Both the position numbers and the translations under genes were made by a program. The notes below the pieces were generated by a model. The model did no database searches, was not told the DNA's origin, and was given only the letters and a program-made list of their open reading frames with translations. A stretch of DNA of 64,000 bases from Adiantum capillus-veneris (Eukaryota > Streptophyta > Polypodiopsida > Polypodiales > Pteridaceae): NCBI GenBank assembly GCA_014529385.2, contig CM043942.1, positions 24,075,991-24,139,990 on the forward strand, in the 5' to 3' direction. The first letter of the stretch is position 1. Each line of letters begins with the position of its first letter. This document shows positions 37,035 through 48,047 of the stretch, one piece after another.

Positions 37035-37900
37035 GTAAAGAAAGAAGAAAATGACTTTTTATTTTGGGTGTTCCATCAAACCCCTATTCTAGATATCATT
37101 GATAGGCAAATGAATCGAGCAGAGGTATTGGTTTGAGACGGGAGAAGAGACTTTCAAGCTCAATGGCATCTTGCAGGTCACCTCAAAACATTGAAGTGTA
37201 TGTATAATTGTGGAATGGGTGCCATGGCAAAGTCTCCATGCTTGTATTGCATGGAGCCTGCCGCAGGTGATGGACCCAAAGTGGTGGAGAAAGGCTCCTA
37301 CTCGTCACAATCAAGACTCTAATTTTTGACCAGTTCTAGATATACCACTTGCTAATGTCCATATTTGTACAATGCATGGTCTTTGCCGAATTGTAGAGAA
37401 GTTGGTATATTTGTACATTGGGTTTGCTTGGAAAATCAAAAAGTCAGTTGAGCGACAGGTCATTCTAGAGGCTTTGAAACTAGTTTGTCACATATTGGTC
37501 TATGGGGGCAATGTGAAAATCTAGGGGACAAAAAAAGGTCAACCAATGAGAAAGATGTACCCTGCAAACCATCCATAGGTGGCATCAAGGCAGGCCGTTT
37601 TCTATCTAAACCTCAAGGTATGAAAGATGTGAAGCTAACAAAGCGAGGGAGAGTATATCACTCTACCTACATTAGCAAAGTTGAGTATATGCACTGGAAA
37701 AAACTTCATTTAGCATTGAAAGACCAAGAGACAATAACTTGCAATGCAAAGGGTGATGTGTGGCGTTCCATTGACACATTATTTCAAATGTGTGAGAATG
37801 ATGATTGGTTGCAAGATAATCTCAGCAAGTTTAAACAGAACCTTCACCTACTGAAAAAATCCTTCAAGACAGCATGGACTGACAAATCACTCATTACATG

Positions 37901-37967
37901 GTAAATTCAAAGCACCTCAGTTAGTCAAAGTAGTTTGTGTTTAAATTTCTAAATTCTTGTTTTGTAG
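37901..37967 (+). other. Predicted intron 3 of the gene relic (67 bp)
   Basis: Donor ACATG/GTAAAT and acceptor TTGTTTTGTAG/CAC. The coding join needs a one-base frameshift in the next block, so this one is less certain. Confidence 0.45.
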
Positions 37968-38476
37968 CACATTATTTTTAATCATTTTCCATACTTCATC
38001 CAAAAGTATGGGAATCCAGGTATATGGAACACCCAGGGCTTGGAGAAGTCTCATTACATGGCTAGAGATACCTACTTCAAACACACAAGCATGGAGGCTC
38101 TCGAAATAAGGCAAACAGTTTGAAGGAGTTATTTCAGTGGTTTTATTGTAGAATCATTCACCGCATGCAACAAAAGCAAGTATTGGCCTCTTCAGCAATC
38201 GTACACGCAATCAGGAATTTGCAACTTCAAAAAAGAAAACGAGAAGATGCATTCAACAACTCAAGTACTCTTGAAAGTCAAATGAGGTGGAGGGAGACAA
38301 TGCAATATGCCAATCATCGGTGGAACAAGAGAAGTAGAGTTTAGATGATCGGATGTACCAAAAATGCCTGTAGAATTAAATTCAATATATACCACAGCTA
38401 TTTCAAACTTTTGATGATTTGCAAATGTCGTTTGGAACCTTGCCCTTGTATCTGATCATTAAATGTTTTCCATACT

Positions 38477-38651
38477 CCCGGGGGATTCACTAAGTTTTAC
38501 CGTATGGTATCACGCGAGTGTACAATAGGGGGGTTATAAAGCGGAGAAAAGGTGCATTTTACAAAGGATAGTCCCGTATATAGGGGTAAAAAAGGGGGAA
38601 TTTGGTGCACGCAGGTGACATGTCCTTATTATAAGTGGTGAATCCCCCGGG
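38477..38651. mobile_element. T1: 175-bp DNA transposon (MITE) with 8-bp target duplication
   Basis: Inverted ends are CCCGGGGGATTCAC and GTGAATCCCCCGGG. It is flanked by TCCATACT (38,469-38,476) and GCCATACT (38,652-38,659), an 8-bp duplication with one change. There is no coding capacity. The subterminal piece TTACCGTATGGTATCACGCGAG resembles parts of T2 and T3. The superfamily is unclear: 8 bp suits hAT, P or Merlin types, but these ends are not typical of hAT. Confidence 0.8.
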
Positions 38652-38659
38652 GCCATACT

Positions 38660-41600
38660 CTAAGAGCTCAGTAGGGGTTTTTCTTTCCCTAAAGATAATA
38701 CCATTGCTGTGTATGTGTAGTAATATGTTGCATGGCCCCCATGGTGGTCACACCCTGAGATTCCACAGGAAGAGTCATGTTGCCATCTTATCCTTCACAG
38801 TATTCTCCTACTTTGTTTAACGGTATGGGCCTAGTAGTGAGGTGATGCTTTTTGAGTTCTCAAATTCCCTCTTGAATTTGTGTCGAAGGGTCCTTCACAC
38901 CAAACTTTTCCAGACAACTTCCTACCATCATCCTCATATTTGTAGCAGCTCTACTAACGTTATTGTGCATGTCACTGGTGTTGACAAAATTTCTATCAAC
39001 CCTTTAGAGTCAATGACTTTCTTGAAAGAGAGTCTCTAAGATGGGACTGCAACAACACCTAATTTGGCCTCGTGCTCTCCCATATAGGATTGTAGAGTTC
39101 TTAGCGAATGGGGTTGGTTGGCTATGGATTGAACAGATCCTTGGTCTCCCCAATACAATTGCACTTCTAGATTTACTTGAGATCTAGCCTCAAATTCCTC
39201 TATCGGTGGAAGAAACACTCCTCTCCCATCACTCGTCTGGTTTACATGTTTGCTTATCTCACTAGCTTCATTGGCCTCTCTGACTTGCTTCCATAGTTCA
39301 TCAATTCCATCTGTTTCTCTACACTCCTCTGTTATATCTAGGTGGAATCCCTTGGAAGAGTTATCCGTGGTATTCAAGACTGTTTTTGGTTCTAGTGCTA
39401 GTTCTTTGAGTTTTGGTCTGTGCTTGTGACTAGAATCTGGCTCTATTCGCTCTCCGTTTGGTGGGATTATTGGTGCTGGTGGGACAAGGATCACATCCTC
39501 AAGTTTTCCAACTGGAGGTTTTCCTAAAGCTTGGGCTATTTGAATCATTTTCTGGCACATTTCAAGCCTTTGCTTTTCTAGCCCCACATATGGGTATGTC
39601 ATCCAACTTTGTTCTTGAGTTTCATTGTTTTTGAGCCATGCATCATAGGATTTAAGGAGGGTGTCTAATGGTTCGTTGAACTTGTCTACCAATACAGATC
39701 CTCATGAACTATCACTCTTGGTTTTTTCAACTATGTCTGACTCTAGTACTACCTCAAGGGTTCCCTTTCCTTGTTTGTTTCTCCTTCCAATTTTCTCAGT
39801 TTTTCTCTTGTTTGTTTCAGTTCTTCGGCTAAGGAAGTCTGTTCACGTTCCTTCCTATCTTTCATCCTAGCTTTCCACGATTTTCACTGACTTTTTTGTT
39901 CATTGCTAGGTGCATCGGTTTTTTGGTTCTTCAATGATGACTTTTTGAGCTTGGACTCCTGTGATACCTGGATTGGTATCACATTTTTGTTTTTGACCCA
40001 CTACTAGATGGTATTGCCTCGAGTATGTTCAACGTTACCTTTACTCCTTTATCAGGTTCTTTGGGCAATCATGGATGCAATGAGTGATCCCACACTCAGA
40101 GCAATATGTATTCACCCTTATGATTTTGTTGTGAGGATAATCTCTCATTGAGTGGTCACCGCCACACTTATCAAAAGGTCCCTTCGGTTGTTGAGGTGCT
40201 CCTTGAGCATCTCTCTGTTGATAAGCAGGTCTTAATCCAGCTAATACTCCATTTCCTATGAATAGCAATGTGCATTTGTCCAAACTGTTCCTACCTTCTC
40301 CTGAAGCATGTGCAATAGTTGGTGGTCCAAGAAATCCAATCATGCTCCATGGTTCCGATGCTTCAGGCGAACAATATGCCGCTTTGGTCATATATCCACT
40401 AGGCTCCTCGTAATATATTGGGATTGGTACTAGGGCCTATTCCTTAGGTTCTTCCACAGTTGGTGTGTATTTGACTCCTACATGCCTCATTCCTAGCAGT
40501 GGGGGTTGTTGTCCTAAGACTGGTTGTAAGCTTTCAACTCCTACTGGCCCAAGAAGAATTCCCGTTGTGTATCTGGGTACTAGTGGGTTGTGCGACTTGG
40601 GCTTGTGGGGAATACTGGCATTCTTTTACGTATCCCTTTTGTGATAGCACTCTTCAATCACATGAATTTTCCACTTTTTATCTATTGCACACCACTTAGG
40701 TTGCTTAACCTACGGCTTACCAAATGGATTGATCCTCCTGAGCACCTCTTCAATGAGTTGTTCTTGATTGATCGTAGAATTCGTATTTTTTTATTGACTT
40801 GGCAAACTTTGATCCACTATGCTGTGACGAGGAATCATCGTCTAAATCCTTGTATTCTCCTTCCTTGTAGATAACAAAATTATCTACCAAGTAGAGAGTT
40901 TCTTTTGTCAACCCATTCAATGTAGGGCTCTTTTTCATGTGTAGGTCTTTTTGGAGATCTGAGTTCCTTAGTCCTTGGATAAAAATGAGCATTAACCTTG
41001 ACTAGGTTGGCAGTTTTTCTACTGAGAATAGAACTTCACATATCTCTTCAGTCCTAAGATTTCTTTTTGTACGGATTCTCCTTCTTTTGCTTGAATTTGT
41101 TTATTTGCAGGACAATGTTATGAGATATCCCTCTTTGAGAGGATTTTTGGATAAATTTGTCAAACACCTCCTCCATTGACTAGAAATTTGTACGTTCTAC
41201 AGAATCAAACTAGGTTGCGGCATCCTCTTCAAGGACTAGTCCAAATCCTGCAACTTGTGTTAAAGAGTCTAGGACTTCCTCAGCTCTAATGACACACACA
41301 AATGCTTCCACGTGGTCCTTGGGGTCTCTATTCCCAGAGTATTTCTTGTTAGCCCATTTCTAGACTTGAGATTGTCTGATCCTACGATGATTCATCAATC
41401 TAAACATAGGTTCTCCTGGTTCTCCTCTATGAGCTCTTTTCGGCCTAGGATATGGCGAGTGTTCCTCTCCTAGTGGTGTTCCTAATCCATAATTCCTGGT
41501 TGGTAGCAGGTGGTCGTTCCTCTCCTCAGACCCTTTCTTCTGGTTCTCGTTCTTCTTCTCGATGTGGTGCTTCTGACTTGGTTAGATTTGACGTTCTTGT

Positions 41601-42330
41601 TCTCTCATCTTGGTACTGTTGATGGGAGGTGATATTGGTGGTGCTCCTAGCCCTAACATGGCTTTTGTTTTGGTGTTCCATAATATTCAAGCCATGCTTG
41701 AAATGATAGTGGTGTGGCTTGTTGGTCTTGAGAGTCGGGCAATGGATGTCTATTCGTATGCGACGTGGTGTCGTAATCATTTGAGAAGGGATTTACGGAT
41801 TTGCTAAGGGTATGTGTGGATTTTTTCTTCTCTTCAGAATCCTTTGTCAACAATTATGGCATTATCACTCTTCCTACATCCCTGGGTTTATTGGCTCATA
41901 TTCCCGTCCGTACTCATTGACAAAAATGATATTGGTTTTGGTTATCATGTCGTAAGAAAACAAGTACAAGACTTTGTCTTTGCTTAATTCATTCACATAG
42001 GGTTCGATGCAACGGTAGTAAGACATGACTCTCCCATCCCCATGCTTGTGAATCCCAATATTTTCATGAATTTTTACCACTCTCTTCTCATGAATGTAAA
42101 AGGCTCCAGGAAGGCTAAGTTTAGGAGGTGGTTCTTGGGTCTGCATAACCATCTTCCCTTTTTCTACATTGTCTCCATATCAATCATAGTTTTCTAGATC
42201 TTTTACAATGAGGTAGTGGTTCCCCTCTTCATTGCAGAATCTATCATTGTCATCATTTACTAGGAATATTTATAATTCTCTAGCAGACCATTCTTCAATA
42301 CAGATGCATTGCATCCCACAATATCCACCT
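38660..42330 (-). pseudogene. Element G: gag fragment of a K-type gypsy element
   Basis: It follows the same order as the gag of K. The start region (about 42,290-42,150) is recognisable by NDDNDRFCNEEGNHYLIV, beside K's YDGDRYFDQEGMMYLVV. Knuckles lie near 40,050-40,190: one damaged (DKCGGDHSMRDY) and one intact, CSECGITHCIHDC, which is CX2CX3HX4C. A 218-codon frame (39,692-39,036) with VDKFNEPLDTLLKSYDAWL matches K's VDKVFEPLDAILKAYDARL. The protease start (NKVGEYCEG...MTLPVE) is reached near 38,800 and is degraded there. No pol follows. The T1 element lies at its left edge. Confidence 0.65.
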
Positions 42331-42704
42331 GCCCTTAATCCCTCAACACAAAGCTGATTTTCCACCACATTTTATCTTGACCCATTTTAGTTCCACTTAT
42401 CCACACAACCCGGTTCACACCAGCAATCACTAATCCAACAAAGCAGCAAATTATTTTTTTCTGAAGGCACCTCAAACACTTGAGCTCACCCATTCTTATA
42501 TTTCTTCAAAGAACAAAGTTACCTTCAAGGGAACAACATTTTCTTTTTCACGAGGATAACATTACTCATCTTTGCTTGTGAAACCTAATTTACATGCACT
42601 ATTTGAGCTAATAGGCTCCATTATCTTGCACTCCTAAATTGTCAAAGGGTTTAGACATTGCCACATTGATTGGGAAGACTTCCCTAGACACTCAATGTCC
42701 ACCA
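42331..42704. other. Unassigned stretch between G and H
   Basis: No coding frame or repeat that I can support. It may include leader sequence of element G. Confidence 0.3.
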
Positions 42705-43330
42705 AAAGCATTGACAAGTTCAATGGAGTTGGGTTTCATGAAAAAAGTCTTTGGAGCATTGTAAAACTGCCATCTAGTTGAAGGGAAGCCTCGACACAAA
42801 CCTTGAATGCTCAACAACAAGGCAAAGATGAATAGGCACTTGGAGTCATCATCATGGCACTCAAAGATGACTTCATTCACCACATAGATTATGCTACATC
42901 CTCGCTTCACTTGACAAACCCTAGAGCGTCTTTTCAGTGCTCGAGGTAAGCCTTTCCCAAATGAGCCTCAGAATTAAACTTTATGATCTCACTATGAAAG
43001 AGCAAGATGATGTTGCTAGCCTTTTCAACAAACTTAAGAGTATCTCAACCCAACTTATCTATGCCGAGGTAAAAGTTTTAGACGATGATAAAATAGCCAT
43101 TCTTCTCAAATCCCTACCAAGTAGCTTCCATAACATTGTAGCTGTGCTCAAGGAGAAAGATCTCATTCCTGCATTTGAAGATGTACTATCAATTTACTTT
43201 TAGAGGAAGATGTACTATCAATTTCCTGCATTTGAAGATGTACTATCAATTTACTTTTAGAGGAAGGAAAAAGAATTAGCACTTACACAAAGTCTTAATG
43301 TCATGAAAAATAATTCCTAACCTTCTCAAA
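42705..43330 (+). pseudogene. Element H: copia gag relic
   Basis: The plus strand opens near 42,705 with IDKFNGVGFHE, the usual start of copia gag, then is frameshifted. A clean 89-codon frame (42,937-43,203) reads LRIKLYDLTMKEQDDVASLFNKL, DDDKIAILLKSLPSSFHNIV and KEKDLIPAFEDVL, which is the central copia gag domain. A 57-bp tandem duplication (43,168 and 43,225) interrupts the end. No protease, RT or LTR can be tied to it. Confidence 0.7.
43168..43266 (+). repeat. 57-bp tandem duplication in copia gag relic
   Basis: CCTGCATTTGAAGATGTACT starts at 43,168 and again at 43,225. The second copy is partial. Confidence 0.9.
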
Positions 43331-44149
43331 GTAGTTTCTATCTTCATTTGGTCACTTAAGTCTAGGAAAAATAAAACGAGACCCAGTAAAATTGATTAAG
43401 TTATTATGGACCAGCTCGGTCAAAGGTTTGGGACCAAAAGGGGATAAATCCATAAAAGAGAAAGAGTAATTGTTATCTAGTTTTCTCAGTCATAGGTATA
43501 GATCAAGGAAGGATAAATGTATCTCGAGCACTTGATCAAAGGTACAGGACAAAGGAGAAGACCTAGAGTAGTTATAGGAGTCTAAAATAGAAAGTAGTTG
43601 TGCTAAGTTCAAGTCATTAGAAAAAATCTTTAGACTTCGAGTATGAAGTCTGGGAAGCCTTAGGGTAGAATTATAACTTGCCACAAATTGTCTAAATTTT
43701 AGCAGGTCTAATCTTAGAAAGTTTTGGGAGCAGCTTGGTGACACCTCCAAAGACAGGAGGTGAAGTTTTAAAGCCCAAGGGTGAGTTTTATTTTTACCAA
43801 AGTTCATCTTAATTTAGCAGGTCCTAAATTAACAGGTAGGATGTAGCCCGGGTTAGCTTCATAAGCCTCCAAGGTTTGTGCAAAGGTCTTGTACTTGAGA
43901 TGGTTAATTAAAGGGTAAGTTTATGGTTTATAATAAATGAAAGGGAAAAACTAAAGACTAAGGTTAGATCACCCTTCATCATTTAGAAAGTTGACTCTAG
44001 TCCTTCTTTACTAAGCTTGGCTAGACCACATGTCCAAAGTAGCACTAGCTTAATTCATGAGAAGTTAGCCTGTATGTGTGTGTGTGTGTGTGCGCGCGCG
44101 CATGCACGTGCACTTGCCAAGACAAGACCTAGAGAAGGAGGGCAAGTTT
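43331..44149. other. Unassigned stretch
   Basis: No gene or repeat that I can support. A short GT run followed by GC repeats lies at about 44,072-44,102. The left end of the LTR described next may fall in here. Confidence 0.3.
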
Positions 44150-44333
44150 AGCAAGGTGGAAAATTGTATGAGCATGTATTAGTTGCACATTAAGTATTGA
44201 ATTCTCATTGGTCAAGTTGTATGCATTCTAATTGAAGACTAGTTGCAAGTTGGCATGTTATACAAGGGTTCATTGGATTTTTGATCTCTTGCTCCTCTCA
44301 CATACTTTCTAAAGTGCCCAAGTTGGCAAAGCA

Positions 44334-44402
<69 letters not shown>

Positions 44403-45057
44403 GAGCTCAAGAGGTGACCATCATGCTCAAGCACTTGGCTATGGATGAAAATTCAAGCAAGTGAAGCTTCTTCTTCTCCATCTCTACAATTCTATTATGC
44501 TAAGCTATGTTAAGAGTTTTCCCTTGAGTTAGCATATTCAAAATACTATCTTACTTGAAAAATATTTCTTTTACCCTCATCCATCTCTTACCCCGTAGTT
44601 CTTTCTCCCCATTGGGGTGTTTAGGGCTCAAGAAGGAGGCTTATACCATAGAATATGAAGAGCACCATCTTCTTGGTTCAAGGAAATCTCCACAAGAGCA
44701 CAAGTTGTATTGTAATGAAGCTCTCTTCAAGTGAGAATTATAATACAAAGACCTTTTGGAGGGGGGACCGGCTCCAAGCAAATCCTGTCCTCATCAAGTT
44801 GTCAATATTAATTGTGGTACCTTTTGGAGGGGGAGAGGCTCCAAGAAAATAGAAAATTCCATCCTCATCAAGTTGTCAATATTAATTATGGTATTCTCTT
44901 TGAATTATATGCATGATTTTAGTGGTTTAATGTCTAATTGTGTAAAGAAAATCAGTCCGACATAATCTAAAATCTCCTCTCTAATCTCTCTCTTAAGGAA
45001 AAATCTCTCCTTTCATATGTTAAATTCCACTAAAAGAAAGGATTAGATTCTTTGACA
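44150..45057 (+). repeat. Element I: LTR of the A/B family in plus orientation
   Basis: The 3' end is fixed by a primer site at 45,058. The block CCTTTTGGAGGGGGGACCGG near 44,753 is the reverse complement of the GGAGCCGGTCCCCCCTCC block of the A and B LTRs, and TTGGCTATGGA near 44,435 also matches. It holds a CT run at 44,336-44,399. The block with the ACCTTTTGGAGG word is itself duplicated (44,751 and 44,818, each followed by CATCAAGTTGTCAATATTAA). The left edge is a guess. Confidence 0.6.
44336..44399. repeat. (CT)n microsatellite in element I LTR
   Basis: 32 units. It is the complement of the GA runs found in the related A/B family LTRs. Confidence 0.95.
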
Positions 45058-45118
45058 TTGGTATCAGAGTTGAGGTTTCTTGTTTTTTGCCTAAGAAGAG
45101 AGGTCCTTGAGTAATCTA
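45058..45118 (+). mobile_element. Element I primer-binding site and start of leader
   Basis: TTGGTATCAGAGTTGAGG at 45,059 matches the initiator tRNA-Met complement. The leader (CCTAAGAAGAGAGGTCCTTGAG) matches the leaders of A and B. Similarity stops near 45,118, so only the LTR and about 60 bp of leader survive. Confidence 0.75.
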
Positions 45119-45868
45119 TGTGTTAGCGGGTCGCTGACGGACGTCTGCAGCATAGCTCTTTTGTACTAACATAATGTCAATATACAAGGAAGCCACTCGG
45201 GATGGGGCACAGAGACTTCATGAGAGTGTCGATCTCACCAAAGTGAACTCGGAGGGCTACTCATACTACGACAAAAGCAAATCAACCACTTCCTAGTTAG
45301 AAAATTAGTATGCGTCCAATCTCACCGCTCTAGGTTATCACGCCTTTTCGGCATCCAAACGGATTCGGAATGCAGCGAAACTTAAGGAGAGGTATTATGA
45401 CACCTAGGGGCACAATCCTACCAAGTTCTGCCACCATCTGGGAAGGTACATAAATCACGATCCATCACAAAAAATGTGCAAAAAACTGAAATAGAATTAC
45501 TCGGAAGGGTCCCCCTTAAGCATAGAAACACTTATCCATGGTCAAAACATTAAAAAACAACCATTTTAACCTTCAAATCAATGCATTTAGCTCACAAGCA
45601 ATGCGTCGCGAACCACAACAGAATTGAGAATGGTTATACTTAAATTGTAGAGCAAGAGACTAGGAACACAATGTGCTATTTGGAATTGAATTCTGAATAC
45701 CAATCCAGGAGAAAAGAGGATTACAAGTTGTAGTAGCAAGAAGCTCTCACAGTGAACGTTCAAAAACTCCCTTCCTACTAATGATGCCTCCTTAGTCTAA
45801 AACTAAGGGTTTTGACTTAGAGAGGCTGAGAGGGTATGTCAAACTATAGTACAATTACAAATCATCAT
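45119..45868 (+). other. Unassigned stretch with a weak coding signal
   Basis: From 45,168 the plus strand can be read for about 130 codons with about four stops (MSIYKEATRDGAQRLHESVD, LTALGYHAFSASKRIRNAAK, HNPTKFCHHLGRYI). It is protein-like but not recognised. The start TGTTAGCGGG at 45,119, right where element I ends, might be the edge of another insertion. Confidence 0.3.
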
Positions 45869-46621
45869 CCCGGGGGATTCACCATGGAAAACTTACCGCA
45901 CCACGTAAGTGCAGGGGAGGGGGATTTTTTTACAAGTTACATAAGCGTATAAGTTAGGGGTAGGCCCCCAGTAATTTATCTCCCAATCTTAAAAATAAGC
46001 GAGGGGGTATCATATTTATGAGGGGGGGGGGGGGGGGGGGAGAGAAGTGAGAAAAGGGAAACATGAGAGGAAGTTTTTGTGTTTCAAAATCATGGCTTCC
46101 CAAAATATTATGCCCTCAAACTTGTGAGTCCATACCTACAAAGATACATGCAAGAACTAACACTGCTTTGTATATAGTTCATTTGTTGAGGGATGAAAGC
46201 TATAAAGAGTTTGTATAGATGCAAATTTATACGAAGAACCTAACAAAACTCTATAACCATGTTTTTTAAGTAATTTAGATGGGTCAAAATTGGACGAGTA
46301 GCTAGAGTGTAGGCTGAACTGGCACAAGTTTGAAAGTCAAACTAAGACACATTGAGGGTACATCTGTTATCAATAGAAGTGATTCCTTAGTACATTGCCA
46401 GTCACTATGCTACACACTCTTTGACTAGTTTTACTCGGTTAGATCATGTAAGACCTAAATTTTATATGTAAGATAGGGGTATGATAGTTTTTTGCATGGA
46501 TTGTCGTATAAGTGTAGAAAGGGGGGTCGTATTCCCTACTATGACTCGTATATATGGGTTTTATCAAAGTAGTCCGCTCGCAGGTGGCGTCCCGTTTTTT
46601 ATATAGAGAGAATCCCCCGGG
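45869..46621. mobile_element. T2: 753-bp DNA transposon with 8-bp target duplication
   Basis: Ends are CCCGGGGGATTCAC and GAGAATCCCCCGGG. An exact 8-bp duplication, ATCATCAT, flanks it (45,861-45,868 and 46,622-46,629). It contains a G run near 46,022-46,040 and a short minus-strand frame (46,747-46,439) that crosses its end and is unlikely to be real. No transposase is seen. It is the longest member of the T family here. Confidence 0.8.
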
Positions 46622-47040
46622 ATCATCATAAGCTGAATTACACGGCTTCTTTTGAAAAATTGAGCGAATGTTACAGGGTTTAGTGTACATCCGCCTGTCA
46701 TGTGTAAGATCTCTCGATCCACCAAACATTCCCCCCTTCCTATTCATTGCACGTCCTTCTGCAATCTATCTCTAGGTGTAATCTAATGTCTTCTCTCGAG
46801 CGTTGCAGTGAGGTGCCTGAATTTATGCACCCTTGTCTCAATCTCTACTTTTGTAGCTAGCTCTCTGAAAGGGTTGTTGCTGAGAGTACTTTGATATGCT
46901 AATGGCGTGCTGGCAGATCTTTCATCATGGGATTGAATATGGAGGAGTCCACTTTGAAGAAGCCGATCATGAATGCCTCCTCAAAGGTTTGCATGTAGTG
47001 AGAGGGCAGGAACATGATTCTTGTATACAATCCCATGATG

Positions 47041-47102
47041 ACATTCTTGCTGGGGATCTCTGTCTCCATATACATTCTTGCTGGGGATCTCTGTCTCCAT
47101 AT
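47041..47102 (-). repeat. 31-bp tandem duplication in element J
   Basis: ACATTCTTGCTGGGGATCTC opens both copies, at 47,041 and 47,072. The length is not a multiple of three, so it shifts the frame. Confidence 0.95.
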
Positions 47103-48047
47103 TCCAGCAAAGCCCTCTTGTGCCTTCCACAAATATTTTCCAGGGATGCTCTGCAACTTCTATATCATTGAAAGCTGTTATGCAGGCGATTAGCATCTTG
47201 GCAATCTTCACAAGCATCTGGCATGCAAGATCCGGGATCTCCTTCATCATGTTAATCACCCCTTTGAGAGTCTGAACCATATACTACTCGACGGTGAGTT
47301 GCTATTGATTGGATTTGTGATAACTGGGTAGTTCAGCACCGCCGGCCGTTTGCTTTGCCAAGAGTAAAAGATGTCCCAAGATTGCCATCTATTGATGGGG
47401 CAGTAAGTTGGGTCGATCCTGAGATGCTGGGGAGCGTTCTTGTAATAAGTTTCATATGTTGGTCTTTGCTCAAACCATTTCTTTCGCCAGAGGGGTTGAT
47501 TGTCAACGATCACCTGAATTTGAATTGTCGTTACAGGAACATCCCTGTAATCCCCTCGGTTGTTTGGTTCAAGTTCTGGTAGCATTCTTTGCTGCCATAA
47601 CCTAACCTCTTGCCGCATCAGTGGTAGGGCGATCATCTCATGCCCGAGGTTTTTTACCACCTCATCTAGAGTAATCATGAGGAGGGTAGCCGATTCCAGC
47701 ACTTTCAATTCATGTTGCAGATATGCTTTGTGCGAGGGATCCATGACTTCTAAGATCCAGCACTGAATTCTGTCCTTGGCCGAATCTGAAGTGGATGTTG
47801 TGGCTGGATCTGCAAATTCTTGTGTTTCTTTTCCAGTGCTGGTAGTTGGAACCTCTGTTTGGTGAGCCTCAAATGTGGACTGCTCAAAACCTCCTTCTTG
47901 CTCAAAGTCTACTGGGACTGTTTGTTGATGCTTTGCTTGATTGGCCCTCAAAGTTTCCAAATCCCCCTGTGCCTCAGTCAACTGCTTCCTTGATTCTTCA
48001 ATTTATTTGTCTTTGGCTCGTTGTAGGGCCCTATGTCCTGCTGTCAT

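Larger units (their letters stand above)
35838..38344 (+). pseudogene. Intron-containing gene relic of unknown family
   Basis: Four coding blocks on the plus strand with splice signals between them. Block 1 (to 36,200) has QADEIGRLSNLHYEDQKT. Block 2 (36,276-36,936) has RDSIYPDKENIDPKANVGKQ, KKIQGTLDSLGVSKRGYSA and LLPTAASFWRERLQLNN. Block 3 (37,035-37,900) has FLFWVFHQTPILDII, ANVHICTMHGLCRIVEKLVY and YISKVEYMHWKKL. Block 4 (from 37,968) has KYGNPGIWNTQGLEKSHYMA and KELFQWFYCRIIHRM, ending in a basic tail at 38,344. Frame is kept across the first two introns. Frameshifts lie near 36,160, 37,130-37,330, 37,490 and 38,080, plus several stops, so it is dead. I recognise no domain. It could be a host gene or a DNA transposon gene. 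Confidence 0.55.

Noticed and set aside
32803-42330. Elements F and G as one element split by the spliced gene relic
   Set aside because: Both carry the gag knuckles and the following gag region, so they overlap in content and must be two copies.
45058-45070. tRNA gene at the TGGTATCAGAG sequences (also at 166 and 18,498)
   Set aside because: Only the complement of a tRNA 3' end is present, next to LTR edges, so these are primer sites.
46439-46747. 102-codon minus-strand frame crossing the right end of T2
   Set aside because: It spans the transposon edge and has no protein-like motif.
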